Positions 16,565 through 25,417 of a stretch of DNA of 64,000 nt are shown here, in pieces. The notes beneath the pieces were generated by a model. The model had not been told where the DNA came from. It saw only the letters and a list, made by a program, of their open reading frames with translations, and ran no database searches. The stretch is from positions 1 through 64,000 of the forward strand of contig NZ_KB895355.1 in assembly GCF_000374805.1 (NCBI RefSeq), written 5' to 3'. Both the position numbers and the translations under genes were made by a program. This stretch comes from Chitiniphilus shinanonensis DSM 23277. GTDB taxonomy: Bacteria > Pseudomonadota > Gammaproteobacteria > Burkholderiales > Chitinibacteraceae. Position 1 is the first letter of the stretch, and every line of letters begins with the position of its first letter.

Positions 16565-17731
16565 TTACTTGGTGCCGCCGCCCAGGGTTTCCAGCACTCT
16601 CCATTGTCCGCCGGACACGCGATAGACCGTGATCGCGCCATCCTTCAGATCGCCCTTGGCGTCGTAGGCGATGTCGGTGGAGGTGACGCCGGCGTAGTGG
16701 ATCTGCGCCAGCTTGGGCAGGTAGCGCACCGGGTCGGCCGAATCGGCCTGCTTCATCGCCTGGAGCAGCACCCGCGTGGCGTCGTAGCCGTAGGGGGTGT
16801 AGATCTCCAGTTCGCCGTACTTGGCGCGGTAACGCTCGGCGAAATCCTCGCCGCCGGGCATCTGTTCCAGCGGCAGCCCGGCCAGCGAGGCGATGGTGCC
16901 TTCGGCCTCGCCGCCGGCCAGCTTGAGGAAGGTATCGGAGCGCGTCATCTCGCCCGACATCAGCGGGATCGCCATGCCCAGGCGCGCCTTCTGCCGCGCC
17001 ATCGGGCCCGATTGCGCGTCGGTGCCGCCATAGAAGATCAGTTGCGGCTGGGTGGCCTTGATCGAGGTGAGGATGGACGAGAAGTCGGTTTCTCGGTCAG
17101 TGGTGAATTCGCGCCGCACGATGGTGGCGCCCGCCGCCACGGCGGCCTTCTCGAACTCGTCGGCCAGGCCCTTGCCGTAGGCGGTCCGGTCGTCGATCAC
17201 CGCGATGCGCCTGGCGTTGAGCTTGTCCACCGCGAAGCGGCCCATCACCGATCCTTGCTGGGTGTCGGAGGTCATCGAGCGGAAGGTGGTCTTGTAGCCC
17301 TGCTGCGTGTAGTCGGGCGCGGTGGCCATGGCGATCTGGGGGATGCCGGCGTCGGCGTAGATCTTGGAGGCCGGGATCGAGGTGCCGGAATTGAAGTGGC
17401 CGATCATGCCGGCGATCTTCATGTCGACGAACTTCTGGGCGATCTGCGTGGCGCTCTTGGGATCGGCCTGGTCATCCTCGGCATAGAGCACGAACTTCAC
17501 CGGCTTGCCGCCCAGCGTGGGATGGCCCGCGTTGACGTCGTCGATCGCCATCTGCACACCGTTCTGGTAGCCCTTGCCGTAGTGCGCCTGGTTGCCGGTC
17601 AACGGCGCGGCGAAGCCGATCTTGATCTCGGCGACGCCCGACGCGTTGTCCGCCGCCTTTTCCGCCTGCCTTCCGCAACCTGCCAGCGCGAGAAACGCCA
17701 GCAGCGCCACCCCTAAACTTTTGGTTTTCAT
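16565..17731 (-). CDS. Branched-chain amino-acid-type ABC substrate-binding lipoprotein (copy 1)
   Basis: 388 residues from the ATG at 17731 with GGGGAAG upstream. The N-terminus is a lipoprotein signal (Leu-Ala-Leu-Ala-Gly-Cys lipobox). The body is a LivJ/LivK-type periplasmic binding protein: Ile-Lys-Ile-Gly-Phe-Ala-Ala-Pro-Leu-Thr-Gly, Gly-Val-Gln-Met-Ala-Ile-Asp-Asp-Val-Asn-Ala, Glu-Asp-Asp-Gln-Ala-Asp-Pro-Lys, and Ile-Asp-Asp-Arg-Thr-Ala-Tyr-Gly-Lys-Gly. No permease or ATPase genes are adjacent, so it must serve a transporter encoded elsewhere. It is closely related to the protein at 58110-59303. Confidence 0.92.
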   Translation of the reverse strand: MKTKSLGVALLAFLALAGCGRQAEKAADNASGVAEIKIGFAAPLTGNQAHYGKGYQNGVQMAIDDVNAGHPTLGGKPVKFVLYAEDDQADPKSATQIAQKFVDMKIAGMIGHFNSGTSIPASKIYADAGIPQIAMATAPDYTQQGYKTTFRSMTSDTQQGSVMGRFAVDKLNARRIAVIDDRTAYGKGLADEFEKAAVAAGATIVRREFTTDRETDFSSILTSIKATQPQLIFYGGTDAQSGPMARQKARLGMAIPLMSGEMTRSDTFLKLAGGEAEGTIASLAGLPLEQMPGGEDFAERYRAKYGELEIYTPYGYDATRVLLQAMKQADSADPVRYLPKLAQIHYAGVTSTDIAYDAKGDLKDGAITVYRVSGGQWRVLETLGGGTK

Positions 17732-17803
17732 TGTCTTCCCCTTGATGGATAAACCACTGCCGTTGTAGCGGATTCCGGGGGGACGATGCAAAGGGCGCGG
17801 CGT

Positions 17804-18535
17804 TCAGCGTGCGTGCGCGCCCCAGCCCAGCGCATCGAGCACGCTGGCGTAGTCGTCGGCCAGCGGGCAGCGCAGGTCCAGCGGCTGGCCGGTGGCGGGA
17901 TGGACGAAAGCCAGGCGGGTATTGGCCAGCAACAGCCGGCGCACGCCGAAGGCTTCGGCGAAGGCGCGGTTGTGGTGGCCCTTGCCGTGGGTGGCGTCGC
18001 CGATGATGGGGTGGCTGATGTGCTTGAGGTGTCGCCGCAACTGGTGGCGGCGGCCGGTCAGCGGATGCAGCGCCAATAGCGCGTAGCGGCTGCTGGGATA
18101 GCGGTCGATGGCCCATGGCAGTTCCACCGTGGCCAGCCGGCGGTAGCGCGTCAGCGCGTCCTGGGCGCCGCTGGGCAGCGGGCCGCCCCAGATCTCGGCG
18201 TCGTCCAGGCGCCGTTCCAGCGGGTGGTCGATCTCGCCGGCCTCGTCGGGCCAGCCGCGCACCACCGCCAGGTAATCCTTGTCGACCTGGCGGGTTTCGA
18301 ACAGCGTGCTCAGCGCGCGCCCGATCTCGGGCGTCAGCGCGAACGCCAGTGCGCCGCTGGTGCCCTTGTCCAGCCGATGCACCGGATAGACGCGCCGCCC
18401 CAACTGGTCGCGCACCAGTTGCAGGGCGAAGCGGGTTTCGTGGAAATCCAGCGAGGTGCGGTGGACCAGCAGGCCGGACGGCTTGTGGACCACCACCAGG
18501 TGGTCGTCGAGGTACAGCAGGGGCAGGGCGGACAT
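17804..18535 (-). CDS. truC: tRNA pseudouridine synthase (TruC-like)
   Basis: 243 residues, normal for TruC, which makes pseudouridine at position 65 of some tRNAs. The RluA-family catalytic motif Tyr-Pro-Val-His-Arg-Leu-Asp-Lys-Gly-Thr-Ser-Gly carries the active Asp. The N-terminus (Leu-Leu-Tyr-Leu-Asp-Asp-His-Leu-Val-Val-Val-His-Lys-Pro-Ser-Gly-Leu-Leu-Val-His) and the His-Glu-Thr-Arg-Phe-Ala-Leu-Gln block are TruC-specific features. The Gly-Arg-Arg-His-Gln-Leu-Arg motif is also present. Confidence 0.88.
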   Translation of the reverse strand: MSALPLLYLDDHLVVVHKPSGLLVHRTSLDFHETRFALQLVRDQLGRRVYPVHRLDKGTSGALAFALTPEIGRALSTLFETRQVDKDYLAVVRGWPDEAGEIDHPLERRLDDAEIWGGPLPSGAQDALTRYRRLATVELPWAIDRYPSSRYALLALHPLTGRRHQLRRHLKHISHPIIGDATHGKGHHNRAFAEAFGVRRLLLANTRLAFVHPATGQPLDLRCPLADDYASVLDALGWGAHAR

Positions 18536-18666
18536 GGCGCGATGATAGCCCGGCTGTGGTGCCGCTCACATCATCGACGTCATCGGCCGGCGCGCGGTGG
18601 GCGTTATGGGCGCCAGGGGATGCACACAGTAGCGCCATGGGGCGCGATGTCGAAAGGAGCCACACC

Positions 18667-19098
18667 ATGAACACCCTCTGGATCAAACGCCTGATCCGCT
18701 GCCTGCCGCTTTGCGCCGGGCTGGCGCTGGTGCCCACCGCCCAGGCCGAGGTCAACGTTGACATCCGTTTCGGGTATCCGCCACCGCCACCCTACGCGGT
18801 GGTGGTGCCGCCGCCACGCTATGGCTACTACTGGCGGCCCGGCCGCTGGGTGTACTACGGGCCGCATCGCCGCTGGGACGAAGGCTACTGGATGCGCCAC
18901 AGCTGGTATCGCCCGCCGCCTCCGCCGCCGTACCGGGGCGGGCCGCGTTGGGAACACGAGCGCTGGGATCGCGGGCCGTACGACAAGGGACGTTGGGACG
19001 ACGACCGCTGGAAACACCGCGGTGGCGACGACAAGCGCTACGGCCGCGACGGCGGCTACGATCACAGCCCGCGCGGTCATGGCCGTGGTCGCGATTGA
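18667..19098 (+). CDS. Small exported Pro/Tyr/Trp/Arg-rich protein
   Basis: 143 residues with AAGGAG upstream and a signal peptide (Leu-Pro-Leu-Cys-Ala-Gly-Leu-Ala-Leu-Val-Pro-Thr-Ala-Gln-Ala). The mature part begins Glu-Val-Asn-Val-Asp-Ile-Arg-Phe-Gly-Tyr. It continues as Pro-rich and Tyr/Trp/Arg-rich low complexity (Tyr-Tyr-Trp-Arg-Pro-Gly-Arg-Trp-Val-Tyr-Tyr-Gly) and ends in an Asp/Arg/Gly/His-rich tail. It resembles small envelope proteins of unknown function seen near DUF2502 and YXWGXW-type proteins. Followed by its own terminator. Confidence 0.68.
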   Translation: MNTLWIKRLIRCLPLCAGLALVPTAQAEVNVDIRFGYPPPPPYAVVVPPPRYGYYWRPGRWVYYGPHRRWDEGYWMRHSWYRPPPPPPYRGGPRWEHERWDRGPYDKGRWDDDRWKHRGGDDKRYGRDGGYDHSPRGHGRGRD

Positions 19099-19269
19099 TC
19101 TCGCCCATCCGAGCCTGGCGAGGCGGCCGCGGCGACCGGCCGCGCCGCCCATCGTGCCGCGACGCGGGCCGCGCGATGCGTGGCGCTACGGCAGGCAGAC
19201 CGGCGTGACCGGATGGCCCGCATGCCGCAGTCGCTAGGGCGAATCGATCGAACCCCTTGCGCAAGCGAC

Positions 19270-19306
19270 AGGAGCCGGCCCCTGATGGGAGCCGGCTCCT
19301 TTTTTG
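19270..19306 (+). terminator. Intrinsic terminator, plus strand
   Basis: GGAGCCGGC, an 11-base loop, GCCGGCTCC and a T6 run. The T-tract is only on the plus strand, so it serves the small exported protein gene ending at 19098. Confidence 0.85.
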
Positions 19307-19337
19307 CCCGACGCGGCGGATGGCCGCGCCCGGCGGG

Positions 19338-22300
19338 TTACGGCAGATCGTGGATCAGCTTCACCCGGCGGATCTGGAAGTGGATGGTGCCGCCCTGGTC
19401 GTCCCAGGCGGGCAGCAGTTCCAGCACCGAACTCAGCCTGGCCGCATTCCAGCTCGGATCGTAGCCGGCATCGGCGAACGGCAGGCGCACGGTGACCCAG
19501 TTGTTGAGCGGCGGGTGGCCCAGTGCGGTCTTCAGGTCGCCGGTGCGGCAGAAGTCGGGCTTGCGCTCGCACACCATCTTGACCCAGAAGCCCTGGGTGT
19601 TGCTGCCGTAGTCCAGCACGCGGAACTCGAACTCGACGCCGCCGTCCGGCGCCACGGCGCCGTCGATCAGGTTGGGCGAGCGGGTCTGGAAGAAGATGCC
19701 GCCGTTGCCGCCGCCATCGCTCACGCCGTTGAACACCACGTCGAGCACCTTCTCGCCGTCGACCACCAGCGTCTTGTCCAGCGCGATGCTGCCGCCGCCG
19801 TACGACCAACTGCCCGGATCGTCGAACAGCGCGGGGTCGGCGTTGCCGTCGACGAACACGTCGATATTGGCGTTCACCGGCGTCACCGGTGCGTTGCTGG
19901 CGCCGTCGCACGCCACGTTGCCGGCGCGATTGGGCTCCCAGCGCACGTTGCCCACGGCAATCTCGAAGGTGCCCGAGCTGTAGAGCAGCAGCGGCGTGTT
20001 GACCACGGTGAAGTCGGTGCCCTTGTCGGCGAAGCATTGCAGCGGGATCGCCAGTTCGGTCCAGGTGCCGGTCGGCAGCGCGGCGATGGCGCTGGTGACG
20101 TCGATCTCGCCGATGCACGGGTAGACGCAGTCGATCCGCGCCTTCACCGGCGAACTCGGGGCGACGCCCAGCCGCGCATCGAACACCAGTGCGCCGCCGG
20201 CGTTGAGATAGCCCTGAAGATTCTTGCCCTCCGCCTCGACCGCGGTCTGGATGTAGAGCTGGCCCTCGGCGTTGTGCCAGGTGGCCTTCACCGCGCCCCA
20301 CTGGCTGCCGTTGCGGTCGTCCACCGGCGTGGCGGTGATTTCGCCGTTGGGCGTGGCGGTGCTGGCGCTGGTGGCCTGCACCACCGGCACGCCGCTCCAC
20401 AGCGACGGCGCGGCCACTTTCATCAGCCAGTCGTCCTGGTTGCCGCGGTCGAAGATCGCCAGCGGGGTATCGGCCACGCCGCCGCCGTCGGTCACGCCGC
20501 AGCCGATGTCGGCGCTGGGTTCGGGCAGCGGCGCCACCTCGGCGGGGCGGCCGTAGCTCAGGCCGTAGCCGTAGGCGAACTGCGGCGCGTAGTCGGCGTC
20601 GCCGACGTTGAGCGGGGTCTGGCACGGCGCGGCGGGCCAGGAGTAGGGCAGCTTGCCCTGGAAATCCAGGTTCACGCCGCCGCTGGCGGTGCGGAACAGC
20701 ACATCGGTCATGCCGTCGCCCTCGGTGCCCGGCAGCCAGGCGGCGACGAAGGCGTCGGAGCGGTTCAGTTCCTTGTTGGCGTACAGCGGCCGCCCCGAAT
20801 ACAGCACGGTGACGATCTTCTTCACGCCCCTGGCCTTCAGCGCGTCGATCAGCGCGATGTCCTCGGGCCGCAGCCGTGCCAGCTCCAGCGTCTTGTTCTT
20901 GCCGATGTCGCCCAGGCCCTCGGCGTACGGCGTTTCGCCGATCACCACGATGGCGGCGTCGAAGTCCGGGCTGCCCAGCGCGCCGTCGGCGCTGGCATCC
21001 AGCACCGCGTTGGGCGCGATGGCGTGGATGGCGCTCCACAGCGTGGTGCCGCCGCCGAAGTCGGCGTTGGTGTTGTTGGTGCCCTGCCAGGTCAGCGACC
21101 AGCCGCCGCTCTGGTTGGACAGACTGTCGGCGCTCTTGCCCGCGACCAGGATCTTCGCCTCGCGCGACAGCGGCAGCAGCTTGTCGTTGTTCTTCAGCAG
21201 CACCAGCGACTTGGCCACGGCCTCGCGCGCCACCGCACGGTGTTCGGCGGTGCCGACCTCTTGGCTGGTCAGGCGCGCCGACGGCTTGGGCTTGTCGAAC
21301 AGGCCGGCGCGGTACTTCACGCGCAGGATGCGGCGCACCGCGTCGTCGATGCGCGCCTGCGGGATCTCGCCGTTCTGCACGCTGGCGATGGTGTTGGCGA
21401 TGAACGCCTGCCAGTCGGCACGGTACGGCACCATCACCATGTCGATGCCGGCGTTGATCGCCTGCGGGCAATCCGAGTTGCTGCAATTGCGCGGGCTGTC
21501 GCTGTTGCCGGTGGTGAGCTGGCCGTTGCCGTTCCAGTCCGACACCACGAAGCCATCGAAGCCCATCTTGGTCTTGAGCACGTCGGTGAGCAGGTACTTG
21601 CTGCCGTGCATCTTGTAGGCCTTGGCGCCTTCGCCGGCGGCCTTGTCCTGCCAGCTGTTGAACGACGCCATCACTGTCTGCGCCCCGGCGTTCAGCGCGG
21701 GGTAGTAGCCACGGCCGTGGAGGTTGATCAGTTCCTGCTCGGTGGCCACGGTGATGCCCTGGTCCTTGCCCTGGCTGGTGCCGCCGTCGCCGATGAAGTG
21801 CTTGGCGGTGGCGATCACCTTCTCGTTGGCCTTGGCATCCTTGGCCAACTGGCCTTGCAGGCCCTCGATCAGCTTGCCGGCGTAGGATTCGACCACCTCG
21901 GGGTTCTCGGCGAAGCCCTCGTAGGTGCGGCCCCAGCGGTCGTCGCGCACCACCGCCAGCGTCGGCGCGAACGCCCAGTCGATGCCGGTGCTGGCCACTT
22001 CGCGCGCGGTCACCGCGCCGATGCGGCGCATCAGCGCCGGATCGCGGGCGGCGCCCAGGCCGATGTTGTGCGGAAACAGCGTGGCGCCCTTGACGTTGTT
22101 GTGGCCGTGCACCGCGTCGGTGCCCCACATCAGCGGGATCTGGTGCGGGTTGGCCGGGTCCATCGACGCCGTCCACAGCGCATCGGCCAGCGCCAGCCAG
22201 TCCGCGACCGCCGCGCCCTTGTTCTGGCCGGGGAACGAGCCGCCGCCGTTGAGCACCGAGCCGATGTGGTACTGGCGGATCTCGTCCGGCGTGACCTCGG

Positions 22301-22538
22301 CGATCTCCACCTGGGTCATCTGTCCCACCTTCTCGGCCAGCGTCATGCCGGAAAGCAGGGCCTCGACCTTGGCCTCGATGGCCGGGTCCTTGGGGATCGC
22401 GCTATGGATGGTGGGCCAGTCCTGCAATTCCGGGCTCGGTGGGATGGGAGGTTGTTCTTCCTCGGGCACGCACCCGGCGAATGCCAGGGTGACGAGCGCC
22501 GCGGCGCACAGCCGTAGCCGCCATGGTACTGGGTTCAT
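19338..22538 (-). CDS. GH3 family beta-glucosidase-type lipoprotein (ExoP-like)
   Basis: 1066 residues from the ATG at 22538 with AGGAG upstream; in-frame sequence further upstream is not homologous. The lipoprotein signal ends Leu-Ala-Phe-Ala-Gly-Cys, suggesting an outer-membrane or periplasmic location. The GH3 catalytic barrel follows (Thr-Leu-Ala-Glu-Lys-Val-Gly-Gln-Met, Gly-Thr-Asp-Ala-Val-His-Gly-His, Lys-His-Phe-Ile-Gly-Asp-Gly), with the nucleophile Asp near residue 332 in Phe-Val-Val-Ser-Asp-Trp-Asn. A GH3 C-domain and an ExoP-type beta-sandwich follow. An extra C-terminal module (about 900-1066) resembles a carbohydrate-binding domain. It likely releases glucose from beta-glucans or cello-oligosaccharides. 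It is divergent from the LacI regulator. Confidence 0.92.
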   Translation of the reverse strand: MNPVPWRLRLCAAALVTLAFAGCVPEEEQPPIPPSPELQDWPTIHSAIPKDPAIEAKVEALLSGMTLAEKVGQMTQVEIAEVTPDEIRQYHIGSVLNGGGSFPGQNKGAAVADWLALADALWTASMDPANPHQIPLMWGTDAVHGHNNVKGATLFPHNIGLGAARDPALMRRIGAVTAREVASTGIDWAFAPTLAVVRDDRWGRTYEGFAENPEVVESYAGKLIEGLQGQLAKDAKANEKVIATAKHFIGDGGTSQGKDQGITVATEQELINLHGRGYYPALNAGAQTVMASFNSWQDKAAGEGAKAYKMHGSKYLLTDVLKTKMGFDGFVVSDWNGNGQLTTGNSDSPRNCSNSDCPQAINAGIDMVMVPYRADWQAFIANTIASVQNGEIPQARIDDAVRRILRVKYRAGLFDKPKPSARLTSQEVGTAEHRAVAREAVAKSLVLLKNNDKLLPLSREAKILVAGKSADSLSNQSGGWSLTWQGTNNTNADFGGGTTLWSAIHAIAPNAVLDASADGALGSPDFDAAIVVIGETPYAEGLGDIGKNKTLELARLRPEDIALIDALKARGVKKIVTVLYSGRPLYANKELNRSDAFVAAWLPGTEGDGMTDVLFRTASGGVNLDFQGKLPYSWPAAPCQTPLNVGDADYAPQFAYGYGLSYGRPAEVAPLPEPSADIGCGVTDGGGVADTPLAIFDRGNQDDWLMKVAAPSLWSGVPVVQATSASTATPNGEITATPVDDRNGSQWGAVKATWHNAEGQLYIQTAVEAEGKNLQGYLNAGGALVFDARLGVAPSSPVKARIDCVYPCIGEIDVTSAIAALPTGTWTELAIPLQCFADKGTDFTVVNTPLLLYSSGTFEIAVGNVRWEPNRAGNVACDGASNAPVTPVNANIDVFVDGNADPALFDDPGSWSYGGGSIALDKTLVVDGEKVLDVVFNGVSDGGGNGGIFFQTRSPNLIDGAVAPDGGVEFEFRVLDYGSNTQGFWVKMVCERKPDFCRTGDLKTALGHPPLNNWVTVRLPFADAGYDPSWNAARLSSVLELLPAWDDQGGTIHFQIRRVKLIHDLP

Positions 22539-22705
22539 GTGTTCTCCTGGAGCCTGGTCCGTGGACGCAGGCATGGGTTGGGGACCGACCGCAACGCGCA
22601 CCCGGCCAGGCTGGCCGTTCCGATCCGGCGCGCCGCATGCCGGGGGGCGTGACCTGCGGCGCGCCGGCAGGGCGGCGCGTGGCCCGTAATGGGGCGCGAC
22701 AAGAA

Positions 22706-22719
22706 TGAAAGCGCTTTCA
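22706..22719. promoter_or_regulatory. LacI-type palindromic operator
   Basis: TGAAAGCGCTTTCA is a perfect 14-bp palindrome with the central CG typical of LacI-family sites. It lies in the 327-base divergent region between the GH3 gene (start 22538) and the lacI-type gene (start 22866), so one site could control both. The rest of this region holds no gene. Confidence 0.75.
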
Positions 22720-22865
22720 AATTGCGTGGGAAACTTAGCCGGCGAACCACGATGGTGCGCTGCCAGCACGACGGACGGTTGTTTTGGTGCGACGTGCGCA
22801 GACGGCGAAACACCGCTCGTCGCGGCGCTTGACGGCACTGACGCAAGCTGTCGAAATGCCGGCTC

Positions 22866-23873
22866 ATGAATGACCGACCCACCACCACGCTCGACCAGGT
22901 GGCACGCGCCGCCGGCGTGTCGCCCAGCACCGTTTCGCGCATCCTCAACGGCACCGCCAGGGTCAGCGAAGCCAAGCGTCGCAGCGTGGAGGAGGCCATC
23001 GCCAGGCTGGACTACCGTCCCAACGTATTGGCGCAGGGCCTGGCGCGCGGGCGCTCGCTGACCATCGGCGTGCTCACCCAGGACATCGCCAGCCCGTTCT
23101 ACAGCGAATCGCTCAAGGGCATCGAGGAAGCACTGGCCGGCACCGGCTACGCGCCGCTGTTCGTCAGCGGCCATTGGGATGCCGAGGAGGAATCGCGCAA
23201 GGTGGCGCTGCTGGTCGACCGGCGGGTCGATGGCGTGATCGTGCTGACCGGCATGATCCCCGACGACGCGCTGATCGCCACCGCCGAGCGCGTGCCGGTG
23301 GCCGTCACCGGCCGCACCCTCGCCGCGCCGCACCTGATCTCGATCGACCTCGACCACGAAGCCGGCGCCTACGCCGCCACCCGCTATCTGATCGACCTGG
23401 GACACACCCGCATCGCGCACTTGGCCGGGGTGCAGGGCCACGCCGACGCGCGCGCCCGGCTGGCCGGTTATCGTCGCGCGCTGCAAGAGGCCGGCATCGC
23501 CGAAGACCCCGCGCTGGTGGTCGACGGTCAGTTCAACGAGAACGGCGGCCTCGACGCGGTGAATGGCCTGCTCGATGCGCGCGTGCCGTTCACCGCGGTG
23601 TTCGCCGCCAACGACCAGTCCGCCGTCGGCGCGCGGCTGGCGCTGTACCGGCGCGGCCTGCGCGTGCCGGAGGATATCTCGCTGGTCGGTTTCGACGACC
23701 TGCCGGGCTCGCTCTACACCACGCCGCCGCTGACCACGGTGCGCCAGCCGGCGCACGAGCTGGGGCGGCTGGCGGCGCGGGTGCTGTTGCACCTGATCGA
23801 CAACCGCCCCGCGCCGGCACTGGACCTGCCGATGTCGCTGATCGTGCGCGATTCGGCGCAAGCGCCGGCCTGA
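22866..23873 (+). CDS. LacI-family transcriptional regulator
   Basis: 335 residues, family length. The N-terminal helix-turn-helix at residues 8-27 (Thr-Leu-Asp-Gln-Val-Ala-Arg-Ala-Ala-Gly-Val-Ser-Pro-Ser-Thr-Val-Ser-Arg) is followed by the hinge helix (Pro-Asn-Val-Leu-Ala-Gln-Gly-Leu-Ala). A periplasmic-binding-like effector domain follows (Ile-Gly-Val-Leu-Thr-Gln-Asp-Ile-Ala-Ser-Pro-Phe, Val-Gly-Phe-Asp-Asp-Leu-Pro). Divergence from the GH3 gene and the palindrome between them suggest it represses sugar use and responds to a beta-glucoside or oligosaccharide. The sugar ABC genes follow on the same strand after 299 bases. Confidence 0.95.
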   Translation: MNDRPTTTLDQVARAAGVSPSTVSRILNGTARVSEAKRRSVEEAIARLDYRPNVLAQGLARGRSLTIGVLTQDIASPFYSESLKGIEEALAGTGYAPLFVSGHWDAEEESRKVALLVDRRVDGVIVLTGMIPDDALIATAERVPVAVTGRTLAAPHLISIDLDHEAGAYAATRYLIDLGHTRIAHLAGVQGHADARARLAGYRRALQEAGIAEDPALVVDGQFNENGGLDAVNGLLDARVPFTAVFAANDQSAVGARLALYRRGLRVPEDISLVGFDDLPGSLYTTPPLTTVRQPAHELGRLAARVLLHLIDNRPAPALDLPMSLIVRDSAQAPA

Positions 23874-24172
23874 GTTTTTCCACCTTCCGCCGGCGCTGCC
23901 GGCCGGAATACACCGCGGCCCAACCGGGGGGCGGCGGATCGACAGCCACCCACATCGCGCAGCGGTGCGGCCGTGGTGATAACCACCGGGTATAAGGACG
24001 CAGCCGCCGCGACGCGCGGGCCAGCCGGCAACAGCCGGGGGTCGCCACGATGACCGGCGCGCCCGACAGTCGAGGCCGCAACCCGGTTCTCGAACAGGAT
24101 GGACAGAAGAGGCGCCCCAGCGTTGGGCGCGTGCATCGCCGGCGACGGCCGGCGTTGCGCAGGAGAGTCGAG

Positions 24173-25417
24173 ATGTCGTTCCGTATCGTGATCGCGCTGG
24201 TGCTGGCGGGGGTCGCACTATGCGCGCGGGCGGCCGAGCCGTTGACGGTGGCCGTCTATCCCAACCTGGACGAGGCGATCCGCCTGGTCACGCCGCTGTG
24301 GCGGCAACGTCATCCCGACGTGCCGCTCAAGTTCATCGCCCGCAACTACGTCGATCACCACAACGCCATGACCACCGCGCTGGCGGCCGGCAGCGGCCTG
24401 CCGGACGTGATGGCGGTCGAGGTCGGCTACCTGGGGCGCTTCGCCGCCAGCGGCGGGCTGACCGACCTGGCCGCCGCGCCGTATCGGGCGGGCAGGCTGC
24501 GCGACCGCTTTGTGCGCTACGCCTTCGCCCAGGCCGAGAACGGCGGACGCATCGTGGCGATTCCCACCGACCTCGGGCCCGGCGGGCTGTTCTACCGCCA
24601 CGACATCTTTTCGCGCGCCGGCATCGACGAGGCGGACTTCACCGCCTCGTGGGAGCGCTACCTCAGCGCCGGGCGCCGGCTGAAGGCCGCCACCGGGGTG
24701 TTCCTGCTGGCCCACCCGCGCGAGATCAAGGACATCGTGCTGCGCAGCGGGCTCAAGGACGGCGAGGGCCTGTACTTCAACGCCGCAGGCCAGCCGCAGG
24801 TGGAGTCGCCGCGCTTCGTGCGCGCCTTCACCCTGGCACGCGCCGCGCGCGTGGCGGGGCTGGATGCGCGCCTGACGCCGTATTCCGCCGAGTGGAGCGC
24901 CGCGCTGCGCACCGGCCGCGTCGCCAGCCAGCCCGGCGGCGCGTGGCTGGTGGGGCACCTGGAGGACTGGCTGTCGCCCGGCACCGACGGCCGCTGGCGG
25001 GTGACCCGGCTGCCCGGCGGCACGCGCGCCGCGTGGGGCGGCTCGTTCTACGCCATCCCCGCCGCCAGCCGCAACAAGGCGCTGGCGTGGGAGCTGATCC
25101 AGCTGCTGACCATGGATCGCGCCTTGCAACTGGCCGCGTTCAAGTCGCCCCGGCTCAATGCGTTTCCGGCGCTGCGCACGGCGCAGGACGACCCGTTCTT
25201 CGCCCAGCCGATGCCGTTCCTGGGCGGGCAGCGGGCGCGGCTGTTCTGGCGCGAGGCCGCCGCCGAGATGCCGGCGCTGACGGTGCACCGGCTGGACCCG
25301 GTGGCCGAGGAGATCGTCAACGCCGAGCTGGATCGCGTGCTCGACGACGGCAAGGACATCGCCACCGCGCTCGCCGACGCGCGCCGGCTGATCGAGCGCC
25401 GGGTGCGCCGCCCGTGA
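24173..25417 (+). CDS. ABC sugar transporter, extracellular solute-binding protein (family 1)
   Basis: 414 residues. The ATG at 24173 has AGGAGA upstream and gives a signal peptide (Ile-Val-Ile-Ala-Leu-Val-Leu-Ala-Gly-Val-Ala-Leu-Cys-Ala-Arg-Ala). The layout matches MalE-like binding proteins (Leu-Thr-Val-Ala-Val-Tyr-Pro, Leu-Pro-Asp-Val-Met-Ala-Val-Glu, Ala-Ile-Pro-Thr-Asp-Leu-Gly-Pro-Gly-Gly-Leu-Phe-Tyr-Arg). It is first in a three-gene operon whose reading frames overlap by 4 bp. The 299-base gap upstream holds its promoter; no operator like the 22706 site was found there. The substrate is probably an oligosaccharide. Confidence 0.9.
   Translation: MSFRIVIALVLAGVALCARAAEPLTVAVYPNLDEAIRLVTPLWRQRHPDVPLKFIARNYVDHHNAMTTALAAGSGLPDVMAVEVGYLGRFAASGGLTDLAAAPYRAGRLRDRFVRYAFAQAENGGRIVAIPTDLGPGGLFYRHDIFSRAGIDEADFTASWERYLSAGRRLKAATGVFLLAHPREIKDIVLRSGLKDGEGLYFNAAGQPQVESPRFVRAFTLARAARVAGLDARLTPYSAEWSAALRTGRVASQPGGAWLVGHLEDWLSPGTDGRWRVTRLPGGTRAAWGGSFYAIPAASRNKALAWELIQLLTMDRALQLAAFKSPRLNAFPALRTAQDDPFFAQPMPFLGGQRARLFWREAAAEMPALTVHRLDPVAEEIVNAELDRVLDDGKDIATALADARRLIERRVRRP

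Noticed and set aside
19257-22517. 1086-codon frame antisense to the GH3 gene
   Set aside because: Antisense shadow of a high-GC gene; the GH3 protein on the other strand has complete family motifs.
22539-24218. Extending the GH3 gene upstream through the LacI gene
   Set aside because: The frame stays open, but the lipoprotein signal, AGGAG site and homology all start at 22538.
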